Below are positions 1 to 12,862 of a stretch of 64,000 nt of DNA, in pieces (the first letter of the stretch is position 1; each line of letters opens with the position of its first letter). Under the pieces are notes generated by a model that saw only the letters and a list, made by a program, of their open reading frames with translations, searched no databases and was not told the origin of the DNA. Source of the DNA: Lytechinus variegatus (Eukaryota; Echinodermata; Echinoidea; Temnopleuroida; Toxopneustidae); assembly GCF_018143015.1 (NCBI RefSeq), contig NC_054741.1:9760683-9824682 (forward strand), given 5' to 3'. The translations under genes and the position numbers were made by a program.

Positions 1-1446
1 TAATGCTATAATTGTAAATACTGTGAACATGTGACACAAAAGTCAATGTTTAATCAACTTCATGTACATGCAACTTGCAAGTGCTTTTTTAAAGAAAAAT
101 ATTAAACCATTGCATACTTCAAAAGGTCATCAGTCATTTGTGCTTTACGTGTCCCATGGCGTAGTGCCCAAACAAAATTAAAAGCTAGTTTAAATATTTA
201 AAAATTATATCCATTTTTCTGTTTGCTTCACCATAATATGGCATTCAGTCCCACAAACGGGCATATAGCGCAACATTAGATATTTCATCAAAATTTGATG
301 GAGATAGAGATGATTAAGAGTGATAAGATATTTTAAAGGTTCACTTTAATAATAAAAAAATGCAAATCCTGGCAAGTATGCAAATAAGGGGAATAATGAT
401 GTCGTCCACTTACTATTTCTATTCTATTTTATTACCTGTGTGTGTGTGTGTGTGTGTGGGAGGGGAACACTCATGTATGGTATAATGTGGTACAGGGACA
501 TGCTGTTTTTACATCAACTCCTTTTTCTAGACCTTGATTTCAGTACTCTAAATACTTACTTCTGCTCAGTCCTGCTCAAAATACCCCTCTTATGAAACAT
601 ATCTGTTCGCATACATACCGGTACACACTGGGTCCTGAGCCAGTAATTCACACTATCTAGGTTACTTCCTAATTGGTGGCCCTAAATGTGCACCGAAAGC
701 ACCTTGCAATAGCAGGGCACTGGCCGTGGCATATACTGGTGATCCAATATAAAAGCGAGAGATGGACTGCAGTCAACTAAACGAAGAGGGCTCACTACAC
801 AAATAACGCATGCTCTATCGAGGTGCACAGCGCCTACACACATCGATATGCGTTTCCAGAGTCTTTTGCGCTGCCCGATAGATCCAAGTTTCCCCAATTT
901 TACATCTTGTAATCAGTTCCTTGGACCCCCCATTATGTGGCTTCATGAGGCACACCCCCATCAAAATATAATGTACCACTGTCAAAATCTACTTTGAATG
1001 CAAGGGGGGGGGGGATTTCCCCCTGAACATGTAGAATTACTATTGTTGCATCTTACATTTATTGTAATTCAATCAAGTGCTCTTATTTGAAATAAGTCTG
1101 TATTTCATTTCACACAAAAGAAATAGTTCAGAATTAATTCATTAATCATTATATAAGTTCAGAAACATTCCACAGAATTGGCAAAATTGAATAAACTGTC
1201 AGAGTAAAGAAAACTTTACTTTTATTATAAAAAAAAAGAAAAATTCTTTACAAGATGAGCAATTGTAACTGAGCACACGTGTTACATTTGGTCTTCAATT
1301 TTCTGGATATGATTCTATGTGAATATGTAACCTATGCAAATAACATATCTCTCGTCCAAATTTACTATTCATTTTTAGATTTATCAATGTGAATGTCTTG
1401 TCAGTTTCTTTCGGAAAGTAATTCATGTAGATCAAGATCAACTCAC
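1..1446. other. Non-coding left edge, probably CK2 alpha intron
   Basis: This stretch lies 3' of the second CK2 alpha coding exon on the minus strand and is most simply that gene's next intron. No block resembling the following CK2 exon (the lysine-rich PVKKKKIKREIKIL segment of the family) was found in either strand, so the remainder of the gene should lie beyond the left edge. It contains a short TG repeat near 439-458 and a G run near 1004-1013. I see no other gene here. Confidence 0.6.
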
Positions 1447-1558
1447 CTTCAAGATTTTGATCACACACTTTTCATTGCTGGTGATATTAACTGCCTCAAA
1501 GACCTCACTGTACTTCCCCCTTCCCAGCTTCCTGACGATCTGATAGTCATCCTGTTGC
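1447..1558 (-). CDS. CSNK2A1: Protein kinase CK2 catalytic subunit alpha, second coding exon
   Basis: This 112-base exon encodes the glycine-rich ATP loop and first beta strands of CK2 alpha, a constitutively active acidophilic Ser/Thr kinase of nucleus and cytoplasm. The translation begins [20 protein letters not shown] and ends CVIKILK. It shows the CK2 loop GRGKYS and the invariant ATP-binding lysine (K66 here, equal to human K68). An AG acceptor lies just right of 1558 and a GT donor (gtgagt) just left of 1447. The first base completes the glycine codon begun in the exon at 10901-10995, so the phases agree. The exon ends in phase 0 after ILK, where the human protein continues PVKKKK. The gene is cut by the window edge. 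I am confident of the family; whether this is the only CK2 alpha gene in the genome cannot be seen. Confidence 0.93.
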
Positions 1559-4500
1559 CTGCAACAACATTGGAAGAAAAAGAAAAGAACGGCCATTAAG
1601 GCGATGATGCAACCCTTGATTGCAGAGGACATGGTCCCTTCCACCCCCACAATGTGTACATGGAGAGGATAAATGACACTGCAACAGACAAGTCACAGAG
1701 AGCAGGAGTTGGCTCTCACGGACACAGACTGTTCACTCTTAATCGAATAGACATTCATACATGTATATCCAGTCTGGAGGCAGTACCGTATCTTGTACTG
1801 TATGTGTTTTAATGACTGGTAGGGTGCCTGCATCTAGCATATCTGAGGAATCTGCATCACAGAGTGATGGGGGTCGACAGGGAGTATCATCAGATGGGGC
1901 CATGTTTTGCCTGGGCTTACATCTCTTGCTTAATTGATCATTGACCTCTGGTCCATCCAGAATGTTAACTGGGTATATGATACATACAAGCTTGTCCTGT
2001 GCGAAAACAAGGTTACAGTCTGAAGTTACCAGTGCTGGCAGAGTTTAATATCACTCACAAGATGGTCCCTGGAAGTGCAGCTTTCCTTTAACATGCCCGT
2101 TAAATCCAGTAAACTCTAAATATACACCATTCTCTAAATACATCAACACATGGATGACATGTGATGTGAGGGCAATGGTGGATAGTAGAAATAGGTAGAG
2201 AATAGTATGTAAAGTATATGATGTCACATAAATGAGTTGGCTACAATCTGACATTGCAAGGGGGAAAATAAATCCATCCATGTATTCTTTTTCTCTTGTA
2301 ACATACATTTATTAAGGGGATATTGGTTCAGGTGACTGGATTGTACTAGGGTGGGTGGAACTAATCAGCATAGAAGACAATTCGTTGTGTCAGTGCACCA
2401 CACTTCAGCGCACCTGGCCAGTGCAAAAAAGCCCTTAACTGCCCTTTATGTTCAGACACAACAAATTGAGGATGAGTTTTTCCTTTTTTATATCATAAAA
2501 ATTGAATAGATAAGCACTTTTCTTGCATATTGTAAAGTTACATCACCCCCCCCCCCACCAATTTTAGAATTCTAACTGAAATTTTAGATATCAATTACAC
2601 TGTAGCCTATCTCTAAATTTGTTCAACTCACAATTTAAAAATCCCAGATTTTTTTTGTGGGGAGGGGGTGGAAGGTCAGGGATCCTTGAAGAAAGTGTTG
2701 TGTTTGATAGCAAAAAAAAAAAAAAAAAAAAATCAAGCACTAATAAAAAAAAGTGCTTTCAATTATCAATTGTTGAAAAACAAGTCATGCTTAATTGCAT
2801 TTTTGTCTGTGAACAGGCCTCAGAAAAATCTTTAAATGGAATTCTCAATTCTTCAGTAAATACCTGCTAACCTTTGAAACCTGGGAAATTATGATTTTCA
2901 TGTACATGTACTCAAACAGGGCTAAAATAAGCTCTCTAGATAATGTAGTCCTACTGTAGCCTACTCCACTTTCAGAAACTGATCGCATTGATCATGTACA
3001 TTTGGAACACTTCTACTTCCGAGAAAACAACAAATGACACAGCCTGCTGCAAGTGAGGGGGTTTCCAAGAGACTAACCTCTTTCTTAAAGGTCGGGTAAA
3101 CAAGGGGAAAGCTGACAGGTGAGATGAGCATATGCACTAAACATGAACTCAGAGAGTACCATTGATTTGACATCCCATGATATTGTGAAGTTGTGAAGGT
3201 ATTTAAGGGAGACGCATCACAATTCACATATCACCTCATCAAATTATACAAAATAATTAATTTTACACTGTACATTTACAGATTTTTGGGAGGTACATGT
3301 ATGCACTGTGCAGATAGAATGAGACGGACCATTATGATCACCATACTGAAGTTTTTTTTTGGGGGGGGTACGGGGTAGTAGTTAAATATTTCATACATAG
3401 TCATGTATTTAAAGAGTGCAAAGTACATACGATTTGACTACAAATAAACATTGAAGGAAAAAAAATTGAAGAAAACATTCTTTAAAAACCATTGTTTTTA
3501 AACAGGAAAAGAATTAGGGTACAAGTCTTATAGAAAAAAGGTACATACATATAAAAAGAAAACAAATTGGCCTACATCATACGGCCTATATACGTACAAA
3601 CATGTACTGTAGATAGAATACAGAAAATCAACACATAAGGATTGATCTACAACCCTTTTTCATACAAAAATTGGTCTGACATGTAGCACAAGATTGGAAA
3701 CATACAAGAATTTAATGCCTACATGTACTGTACATCAGGCACATAGGCCTTCATACATTATACTGACTACATCAAATGCACAACAATGAATCTCGTTGCC
3801 TTTAGTAGCTTCTATATGTAAGGTCTTTGCTTGGACTTTGGGTATGCTTTGACTCAGATAAGCCATATGATCTTTTAAGTCATCTACCCATGATTAATAT
3901 TGAAGGCATGCACATAGCTGCGACAGTAAGTACGGCTGGTCGACGCTTGTTACAAATACAATGCTACAAATTAATACCACTGATACTTGCCTCAGTATCA
4001 TTCATTACATGTTTGGCAGATATTGGAGAATGAAGACAACTGAATAGTCAAAAGCACACCAACAGAAAGGATACAATCAATTGAACAATAAGTCTGACTG
4101 AGAGTCTTCAGCAAAACATGTACACTGAATGTAAATATGAGATACTTCTACATGTATTCAGGTTACAAAACAGGAGACAAAACATGTGTGAGACATACAC
4201 ACATATTTATGTACAAGTTTTCCTTTATGCATGTGAATTTTTTTAGTAAATATGGAAATATTTTAAACAATGACTGGCTGGACAGCAGATAATATTCAAT
4301 TCACTGTGTGGTAAACACACAAATATCTGCAATCCATAAGGCATAATTTCACACAAATTCATTCATTCAAACATGCACATACATGTAGATGTTTAGAATA
4401 CAATTGCTCAACTAGGAAACGAATTGTCAAAACAATTTTATCTGTGTCATCTCAACATTCTTTCTTGGATGGGGAATGCTGGTGGCCATAATCACAACAC

Positions 4501-4940
4501 TGTATAAATAACAGTGCACAAATCTGTATGTTCATGTACATTACATGTACAATTGGCTGTAAAAAGTGTTGTTCTTACAGAAATCAAATTTGGTACCGGT
4601 GATAAATGTAGATGTAACAGAGCATTGGTAAAGTACAATAATTGTTATTCAACATCTGTCAAATGGAGACAATCTGAAAGATCATCTATTTTGAATAATA
4701 AATGAACATTTGATTTAGTATATTTCCCATCTATGTAATTTTCTTAGACAAAAAAGTGTGACATGTAGGTCTACGTCTTACACGAAGCAGATTATCTTAT
4801 TGTTTGTAACAATCATGGGATTTCAAAAGAAATATCTACAATTATTTTTGACTCTGAGTATCCGAATTTCATCATAACAAAAACTATAGGGGGGAAAATA
4901 GGGCCTACATAAAATCCCTTGAAATTTTGTATAATGCAGT

Positions 4941-6057
4941 ACAAAACAAGTGGAATGCCTCTGGCCGTCTCACCTGCATCACGCGGTTCAATATAGCAGC
5001 AGTGCTGACTTTGAATACTACTCTAACTCGCACAAGATGTTCAGTGATACATGGTTACTCTTATGTCCACTTTTTATGAACTAGACCAATAAACTTAGAG
5101 ATATGATGGTTATTCAACAAAAAACCAACATGGCCAAAGTTCATTGACCTTACATGACCTTTGACCTTGATCATGTGACCTGAAACTCGAACAGGATGTT
5201 CAGTGATACTTGATTACTCTTATGTACAAGTTTCATGAATCAGATCCATAAACTTTCAAAGTTATGATGGTAATTCAACAGATACACCCAATTCAGCCAA
5301 AGTTCATTGACCTTTGACCTTGGTCATGTGACCTGAAACGCGCACAGGATGTTCAGTGATACTTGATTACTCTAATGTACAAGTTTAATGAACTAGACCA
5401 ATAAACTTTCAAAGTTATGATGGTAATTCAACAGATACCCCCGATTCGGCCAAAGTTCATTGACCATAAATGACCTTTGACCTTAATCATGAGACCTGAA
5501 ACTTGCACAAAATTTTCAGTGATGCTTGATTACTATTATGTCCAAGTTTCATGAATCAGATCCATAAACTTTCAAAGTTATGATGGGAATTCAACAGATA
5601 TCCCCAATTCGGCCAAAGTTCATTGACCCTAAATGACCTTTGACCTTGGTCATGTGACGTGAAACTCATGCAGGATGTTCAGTGATACTTGATTAACCTT
5701 ATGTCCAAGTTTCATGAACTAGGTCCATATATTTTCTAAGTTATGATGACATTTCAAAAACTTAACCTCAGGTTAAGATTTCGATGTTGATTCCTCCAAC
5801 ATGGTCTAAGTTCATTGACCCTAAATGACCTTTGACCTTGGTCATGTGACATGAAACTCTAATAGGATGTTCAGTAATACTTGATTAACCTTATGGCCAA
5901 GTTTTATTAACTAGGTCCATATAGTTTCTAAGTTATGACGTCATTTCAAAAACTTAACCTCAGGTTAAGATTTGATGTTGACGCCGCCGCCGCCGCCGTC
6001 ACCGCCGCCGTCGGAAAAGCGGCGCCTATAGTCTCACTTTGCTTCGCAGGTGAGACA
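4941..6057 (+). repeat. Dispersed repeat with roughly 170-180 bp internal units, each carrying a DR1 motif
   Basis: The element starts with ACAAAACAAGTGGAATGCCT and a GTCTCACCTGC inverted terminus matched by GCAGGTGAGAC at 6057. Between them lie about five degenerate tandem units of about 170-180 bp, each with the order TTCATTGACC, TGACCTTTGACCTTGGTCAT, GATGTTCAGTGATACTTGAT, AAGTTATGATGG. Near the right end is a GCC triplet run. Perfect TGACCT-T-TGACCT motifs sit at 5155, 5308, 5471, 5634 and 5826. A second copy of the same family is at 54089-55111. I see no transposase, so it is probably non-autonomous. Confidence 0.8.
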
Positions 6058-6624
6058 ATAAAACTGACAATCTTAATATGAATTATGCTAATTGATATTC
6101 AAACAAATGATTTATTTGTTAAAGTGTGCAATGTAGCAACATCACATTATACACATAATGAATCACCCCACTTTTATCAGATCAATACTAACTGCTTCAT
6201 AGTCAATCTATTCGTATTTTATCATCCTTTTATCACGGATGTGAATTTGAGAATGGTGTCATTCTTTGGCGACTACCAGACAAGTTTAGAGGCCGACAGG
6301 CCAGGGTTTTTTTAATTACACTGATAAGGGCACCTGGCATTCACCCAGCCAATAATTCTACATGTTCATGTATTGCAGTCTATCTATACCGTGCATCCAA
6401 CAAAAAAGGAAATCCGTTAGAGATAGATTTCACAATTATTAATTATGTTTGTACCATAAATTTGATAAGAATGGAATCTCATCTTTAATTCGAGACAATT
6501 AGCAAATCGTTCATGCATGGCGGATTACAAACAATAAATATTAAGGCATATCAGAAACTATTTGTGCAAAAACTCACGTGTGAATCTGTACATACACTCT
6601 CTTTTCAGGGATCAGCAGACCTTC

Positions 6625-7021
6625 ATTTTTGAGGAGCGCGATCGCGCCGGCACTCCTACTGCGCTCCTAAAAAAAAAAGGAGAGCAAAAAATCGCGCTCC
6701 TAAAAAAAAAATTCACATTTTACATCTTTAAATCCATGAAATGGCCATCTATTTTCCATAATTCCTTGAAATTATTTTGATTTAGTTGAAAACTATCAGA
6801 AAAATGAAGAATATTCATCTCTTTCCCCGACTCTGATTTGAATTTAAACTTGGTAAATATTGTAGTCCCATTTGTAGATTTTCATGGCAACACGATGTTA
6901 AGAAAAATCTACAATTTATCATGCATGTATTGAATTGATTTGAGCTCAAGGAGAGCGATTCTGAGGAGCTCAATTGAGCTCCTCAAAAAAATAAGGAGAG
7001 CAATTTATCGAGCTCCACAAA
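6625..7021. repeat. Inverted-repeat zone with GGAGAGC / GAGCTCC palindromes
   Basis: The left part (6631-6710) holds GAGGAGCGCGATCGCGC and repeated GCGCTCCTAAAA motifs. The right part (6950-7019) holds GGAGAGCGATT, GAGGAGCTCAATTGAGCTCC and a further AAGGAGAGCAATTTATCGAG. The two parts are related in inverted orientation around an AT-rich centre. This fits a small non-autonomous foldback-type DNA element; no target duplication was established. Confidence 0.5.
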
Positions 7022-8170
7022 ATTATAAACGTAAAGGACTGGATCAGTGAGAGAAACTTAAAGAATACAAAAGAAATCCTATTGAGCTAATCGCCAAATA
7101 AGCAGTCTTCTCACCATGAACCAATCTTGTTCAATTGTTCTGCCCAAATTGGTTTTGACATTAATATTTCAAACTTGTCTTGTTCAGTAATGCATGAAGT
7201 GTTTGTTTCATGTTAAGACATCAAAATTAAGTAGAATGATTGAATTGTATGACAATGTAATTGAAATACCGGGTATCACAAAACATTTGGATTTGAAGAA
7301 AAAAGACATGGGAATCCCGGTTTCCTTTTTTCTAGGATGCACTTTTGTAGATCTATGTGTTCAGTGAAATTTGTATATTGTACAATTGTAAAGTTTGCAT
7401 ACAATTTTCTTATATAATTCTGAATCTAAATTGTTAGATTATGCATCTACAATGTATGATCAATTTAGAAGAAATCTAAATGTACATGTAGATAGAATAC
7501 ATATGTACGTTAATTCTATTTTGTTTTGACCATATTTCATCTATAATAACTGCATGTATTTCTCCCCAAAGCCCCCTCCCCACCCCCCCCCAAATATCTT
7601 CAATTTGCTATTTTTGAGTCGGGTTTATTGACACCTCTCCCAAGTTTATTTTCCTCTCAAATGTGCTAATCACTGACTCATTATTCCAATCCATTTCAAT
7701 ATATCTTTTGAAAATGTTGAATAAGCCATTGCGATTGGCCAAATGGAACATGGCTTTAATCATACAGGCAATAGGCCCATTACCAGGGGCCATATGAATA
7801 CATGTAGTTAATAGGAAAGATGCTCATTGCTCTGGCTATCCAAGGCATACAGGTAAAACAAAGTGTAGAAATTCAATTGTACTTAACACGTTACACAAAA
7901 TTTTATTTTCATGATGGTATGGATAGTCCCAACTTAATTGCTGAAACTAGACAATCGCTCACCAATGCTTGCTTGGTATGCACGCAGTACATGTAGTGAA
8001 GATCTTTGATAGGAAGAATAAGATAGGGATCCCTGACTTCTACAGTATTTCTACTAGGTTTTGATTTTACTTAAAGTTTTGCAGAAAGCAGGTAAAGGGC
8101 AGTTTGTCCTGTTCTCTCTACATCTAGATCTACTGAAGATTTAAACATAGTAACCAAAAGCAATGGACCT

Positions 8171-8332
8171 GGGGGTGTTTCATGAAAGTTGTCAGTGCTG
8201 AATAAATTGTCAAAGCTGACAATTTCAGTGAAATCCTTGGTTTTGATTGGCTGAGAGGTACTAACTTCTGTTACCATGGCAACTGTCAGAGAAAGACAAG
8301 TTGTCAGTGCTCACTTCATGAAACGGTCCCCA
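8171..8332. mobile_element. Small inverted-repeat element, GTTTCATGAAG-ended family
   Basis: The ends are GGGGGTGTTTCATGAAAG on the left and CTTCATGAAACGGTCCCC on the right, imperfect inverted copies that continue inward through TGTCAGTGCT. The interior contains TTTTGATTGGCTGAGAGG, shared with the elements at 33301 and 40651. The size, lack of coding capacity and repeated occurrence fit a MITE. Confidence 0.7.
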
Positions 8333-9560
8333 CAAGGACTCTGTACAACAAGAAAACTGATAGTAAAGCACAACTACATATACAATAATACAGTGAACCA
8401 TTGTTCATTAGCATTTATTGAAGGCCTAACTATTAACTCTACATGTAGCTTTAATAGGCAATACCGGTAATTTATTCATCAAAGATCTACACTACAGGTA
8501 CACGAAGGTGTAGCATTTGGCCAATTTTGCATTTTAAAACATGAACAGGTACTGCTTTAATATTCAAAAACATTTGTGTGGAAACTTACATGTACATGTA
8601 GTTTACCATCAATCATTTGCTGGATTATTCAAAGAACCCTTTTTGTGTTACACAAATATGCATATCTTTGCTTGTACATCAATTATTTACTGGATTTGCT
8701 GGAAATGTTCAGTTCTATCAGCCCCCAGTCATACTGAATAACGACATGTAACTTGTAATATCATCATTTTGAACTATTTAGAACATTGCCACATTTTTTC
8801 TAAACTTGTACAACTTGTAATAAAATTCGATTTCGTCTTACTATGGCAACAATACAAACATAATTGATTCTTCATGGTTCATGAAATACTTCAAAATATC
8901 AATGTAACAATGGTAAATGATGGATATATCCCAATGTCAGAGTACAGCCTTTTTAGAAGATAATTTTCATGCCCTTCTAAGCTGGCAAGACCACAGCATC
9001 TCATGAAGCATACAGCGGTTTTTTTACCAACAAATTTGCTCTCAGCAAATTAGATGCAAGGATCAGTAGCTTGTAATGCAGCAGTTGTCTACTTGCTTCA
9101 TGAAATGCACCCTGGGACAAAGACATTGGCTGTTGCAGATGCAGAAATATTGTGCAGTTAAAATCAGATTGCTTTTAAAGATTTGAATTTTAGTATTAAG
9201 AAAATAAAAAATTGAATAACAGTTTACCTTCATTTTTTTTAAATTTACACTGAATTTGAAAAAAAATGTCATAGAGGGGAACTTTGCCCCTTTGACATTA
9301 TTTTCTTTTTAACATTTCATCTTCCATGACAGCTGACAAGCTAGATGTCCTGCTCCTGGCTACTTTTTAATCATCATGCTGCAGGACATGACAAGTGTAC
9401 ATGATGCATGCAATCACAAAACAGCAAGGATTCTTTCACTATAAAGCCCTGAACTTTGGGGCCAGGGGGCATGGCTATCTCCATGCAAAGTCAAGGTTTC
9501 CCCAACGCATAAAAATTTGCAAGTATGTACATGTAGGCCAAGTCCATTAATACAAATTCA

Positions 9561-9730
9561 GGGGGCCGTTTCATAAAGCTGTTTGTAAGTTAAGAGCGAC
9601 TTTAAGAACGACTGGTGATCCTTTCTTACGCGCTAAACCATCGCCTATGAATATACCATTTACAACAAGACAGGATCACCAGTCGTTCTGAAAGTCACTC
9701 TTAACTTACGAATAGCTTAATGAAACACCC
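9561..9730. mobile_element. Small inverted-repeat element, GTTTCATAAAG-ended family
   Basis: The left arm GGGGGCCGTTTCATAAAGCT runs on into AAGTTAAGAGCGACTTTAAG and AACGACTGGTGATCCT. The right arm is the reverse complement of almost all of this, giving arms of about 60 bp around a 50 bp centre. It is a clear MITE-like hairpin element. Confidence 0.8.
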
Positions 9731-10899
9731 AACAGGTCTGTTTTTTTAACACTTCAAATGAAAAATGAACATACATGTAGACCTACATGTACACGTTTAT
9801 GTAGCTGGAAGAAGCGAATCCTTTCATGTCTTTGCTAATGCTATGTACGTAGAGGGCCCAACACTGAAATGCCCGTAACGCTGGCCTGCCTAATGCGTAA
9901 CGTTGAGACACTGTCATGTCAACACTATCATGTTAAAAGATGATTAGGCCTAGACGTAGACCCCATTTCTGCTAACATGTCATCTCATTAGTTCTTATAA
10001 ATTGAATTTGTAATGCACCACTGAAAGGCAATCACTGCAACCACCCTGCCTTTGGGGAATCTACATGTAGATCTATGCAGGATTGCAGTACATGTACACA
10101 ACAAACATTTTAAAAATTCTTTGAAATATATCATTTTTGTAACCCAAAATACTTATTTCCATATAGTTGTGATTATTTTTCATTAGTACCTTGGGGATCA
10201 TTTTTTTTTATTATTCAAGAGAGCACTCAAACAAAACTCTAATTTTGAGCATTTTTGTGGAGGCTCTCTGTTGGTATTTGGTTGAAAGTAAAATTGCACG
10301 AAAACTGTCATTCAACAATAAAGTCTAACTTTATTCTATAACACATGATAAAGAGAATTAAATTTACTTCACATCAAAGTTATATGATGAATAGTAGTAC
10401 TGGAAACTGACAGTGTAAAAAAAAGGAAACATAAATTTGTCCCCAGGAACAAGAGAAAATAAGCCAAACATTGCCAACCTTATAATACATGTGACTGGTC
10501 CAGACGATCGATTTTAATCAGCCGTTTGGAGAAGTTACATGTAACGAGCAAAGTTTTGATTTTTACTAGTACAAAATGTTAGGCAATATTATAGAGAACA
10601 AAAATGAAGAATAACAGATCATTAAAGTAATTAAAGATAAAATACTAAAATGCTTCAAAATTGACAAAAGACAAAGATGTGTCAGAAACGTTGACACCCC
10701 ACCCACATCATTCATACTGTACATGCTAAGGGAAATAAAGTTTAAAATGAAAGTTTTCAATTCATTCAATAAGTTACGCATAAAAGTACCACTTTTACTA
10801 GTAGTACCGTTAGTTACACATCAATCAATATCAACCCCTTGCCTTGGTTGCCTATGCCTTGATTTAAATTAGCTTGAACTTTGTGAAAAGCATTTCTTA

Positions 10900-12454
<1,555 letters not shown>

Positions 12455-12664
12455 TATTTATTACCCCGGCTTTAGCTTGAGCTGCCTTTCAGCGCTCATG
12501 CATTCAAGGAATTAGTCATGTCGGGTAACCCATTCACCTCACTTGGATTGAGTGTAGCACAACGTGGATAAATTTCTTGCTGAAGGAAATTACGCATGGG
12601 ATTCGAATCTAGACCCTCTGTTTCAAAGTCAGAAAACGCGTCCGCTAGACCACATCGCTCCACG
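12455..12664 (-). mobile_element. tRNA-derived SINE (5' part and body)
   Basis: Read on the minus strand it starts GTGGAGCGATGTGGTCTAGC, resembling a pol III A box, then has GATTCGAATCCC, a B box, about 50 bases on. The body continues with AATTTCCTTCAGCAAGAAAT and ATCCACGTTGTGCTACACTC and ends near GGGGTAATAAATAA. The same arrangement occurs at 48613-48915. The B box and shared body support a tRNA-derived SINE rather than a tRNA gene. Confidence 0.75.
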
Positions 12665-12690
12665 GATAATTATGATCAGTGGCGTACCGT

Positions 12691-12862
12691 GGGTCAGCAT
12701 AGTCCAGATTGGACCTTGTTGCTTGGAAATGCCCTTTCCCAAAAGCTAACATAGAGGGCACATGTCTCCCAATCTCTAATCAGCGACAATCCACTCATCT
12801 TCGCTCCCCACTTGGTGGGCATTTCCAAACAACAAGGTCCAATCTGGACTATAGGGTCAGCA
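12691..12862. mobile_element. 154 bp MITE with 9 bp target duplication
   Basis: The element occupies 12700-12853. Its ends, TAGTCCAGATTGGACCTTGT and the reverse complement of ACAAGGTCCAATCTGGACTA, are inverted over about 35 bp with about one mismatch. It is flanked on both sides by GGGTCAGCA (12691-12699 and 12854-12862), a 9 bp direct repeat. Removing one flank plus the element restores a continuous repeat, GGCGTACCGTGGGTCAGCA then CGGCATTGAGGGGGCACC. The target length of 8-9 bp is of the hAT/Merlin/MULE type; the exact superfamily is not decided. Confidence 0.88.
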
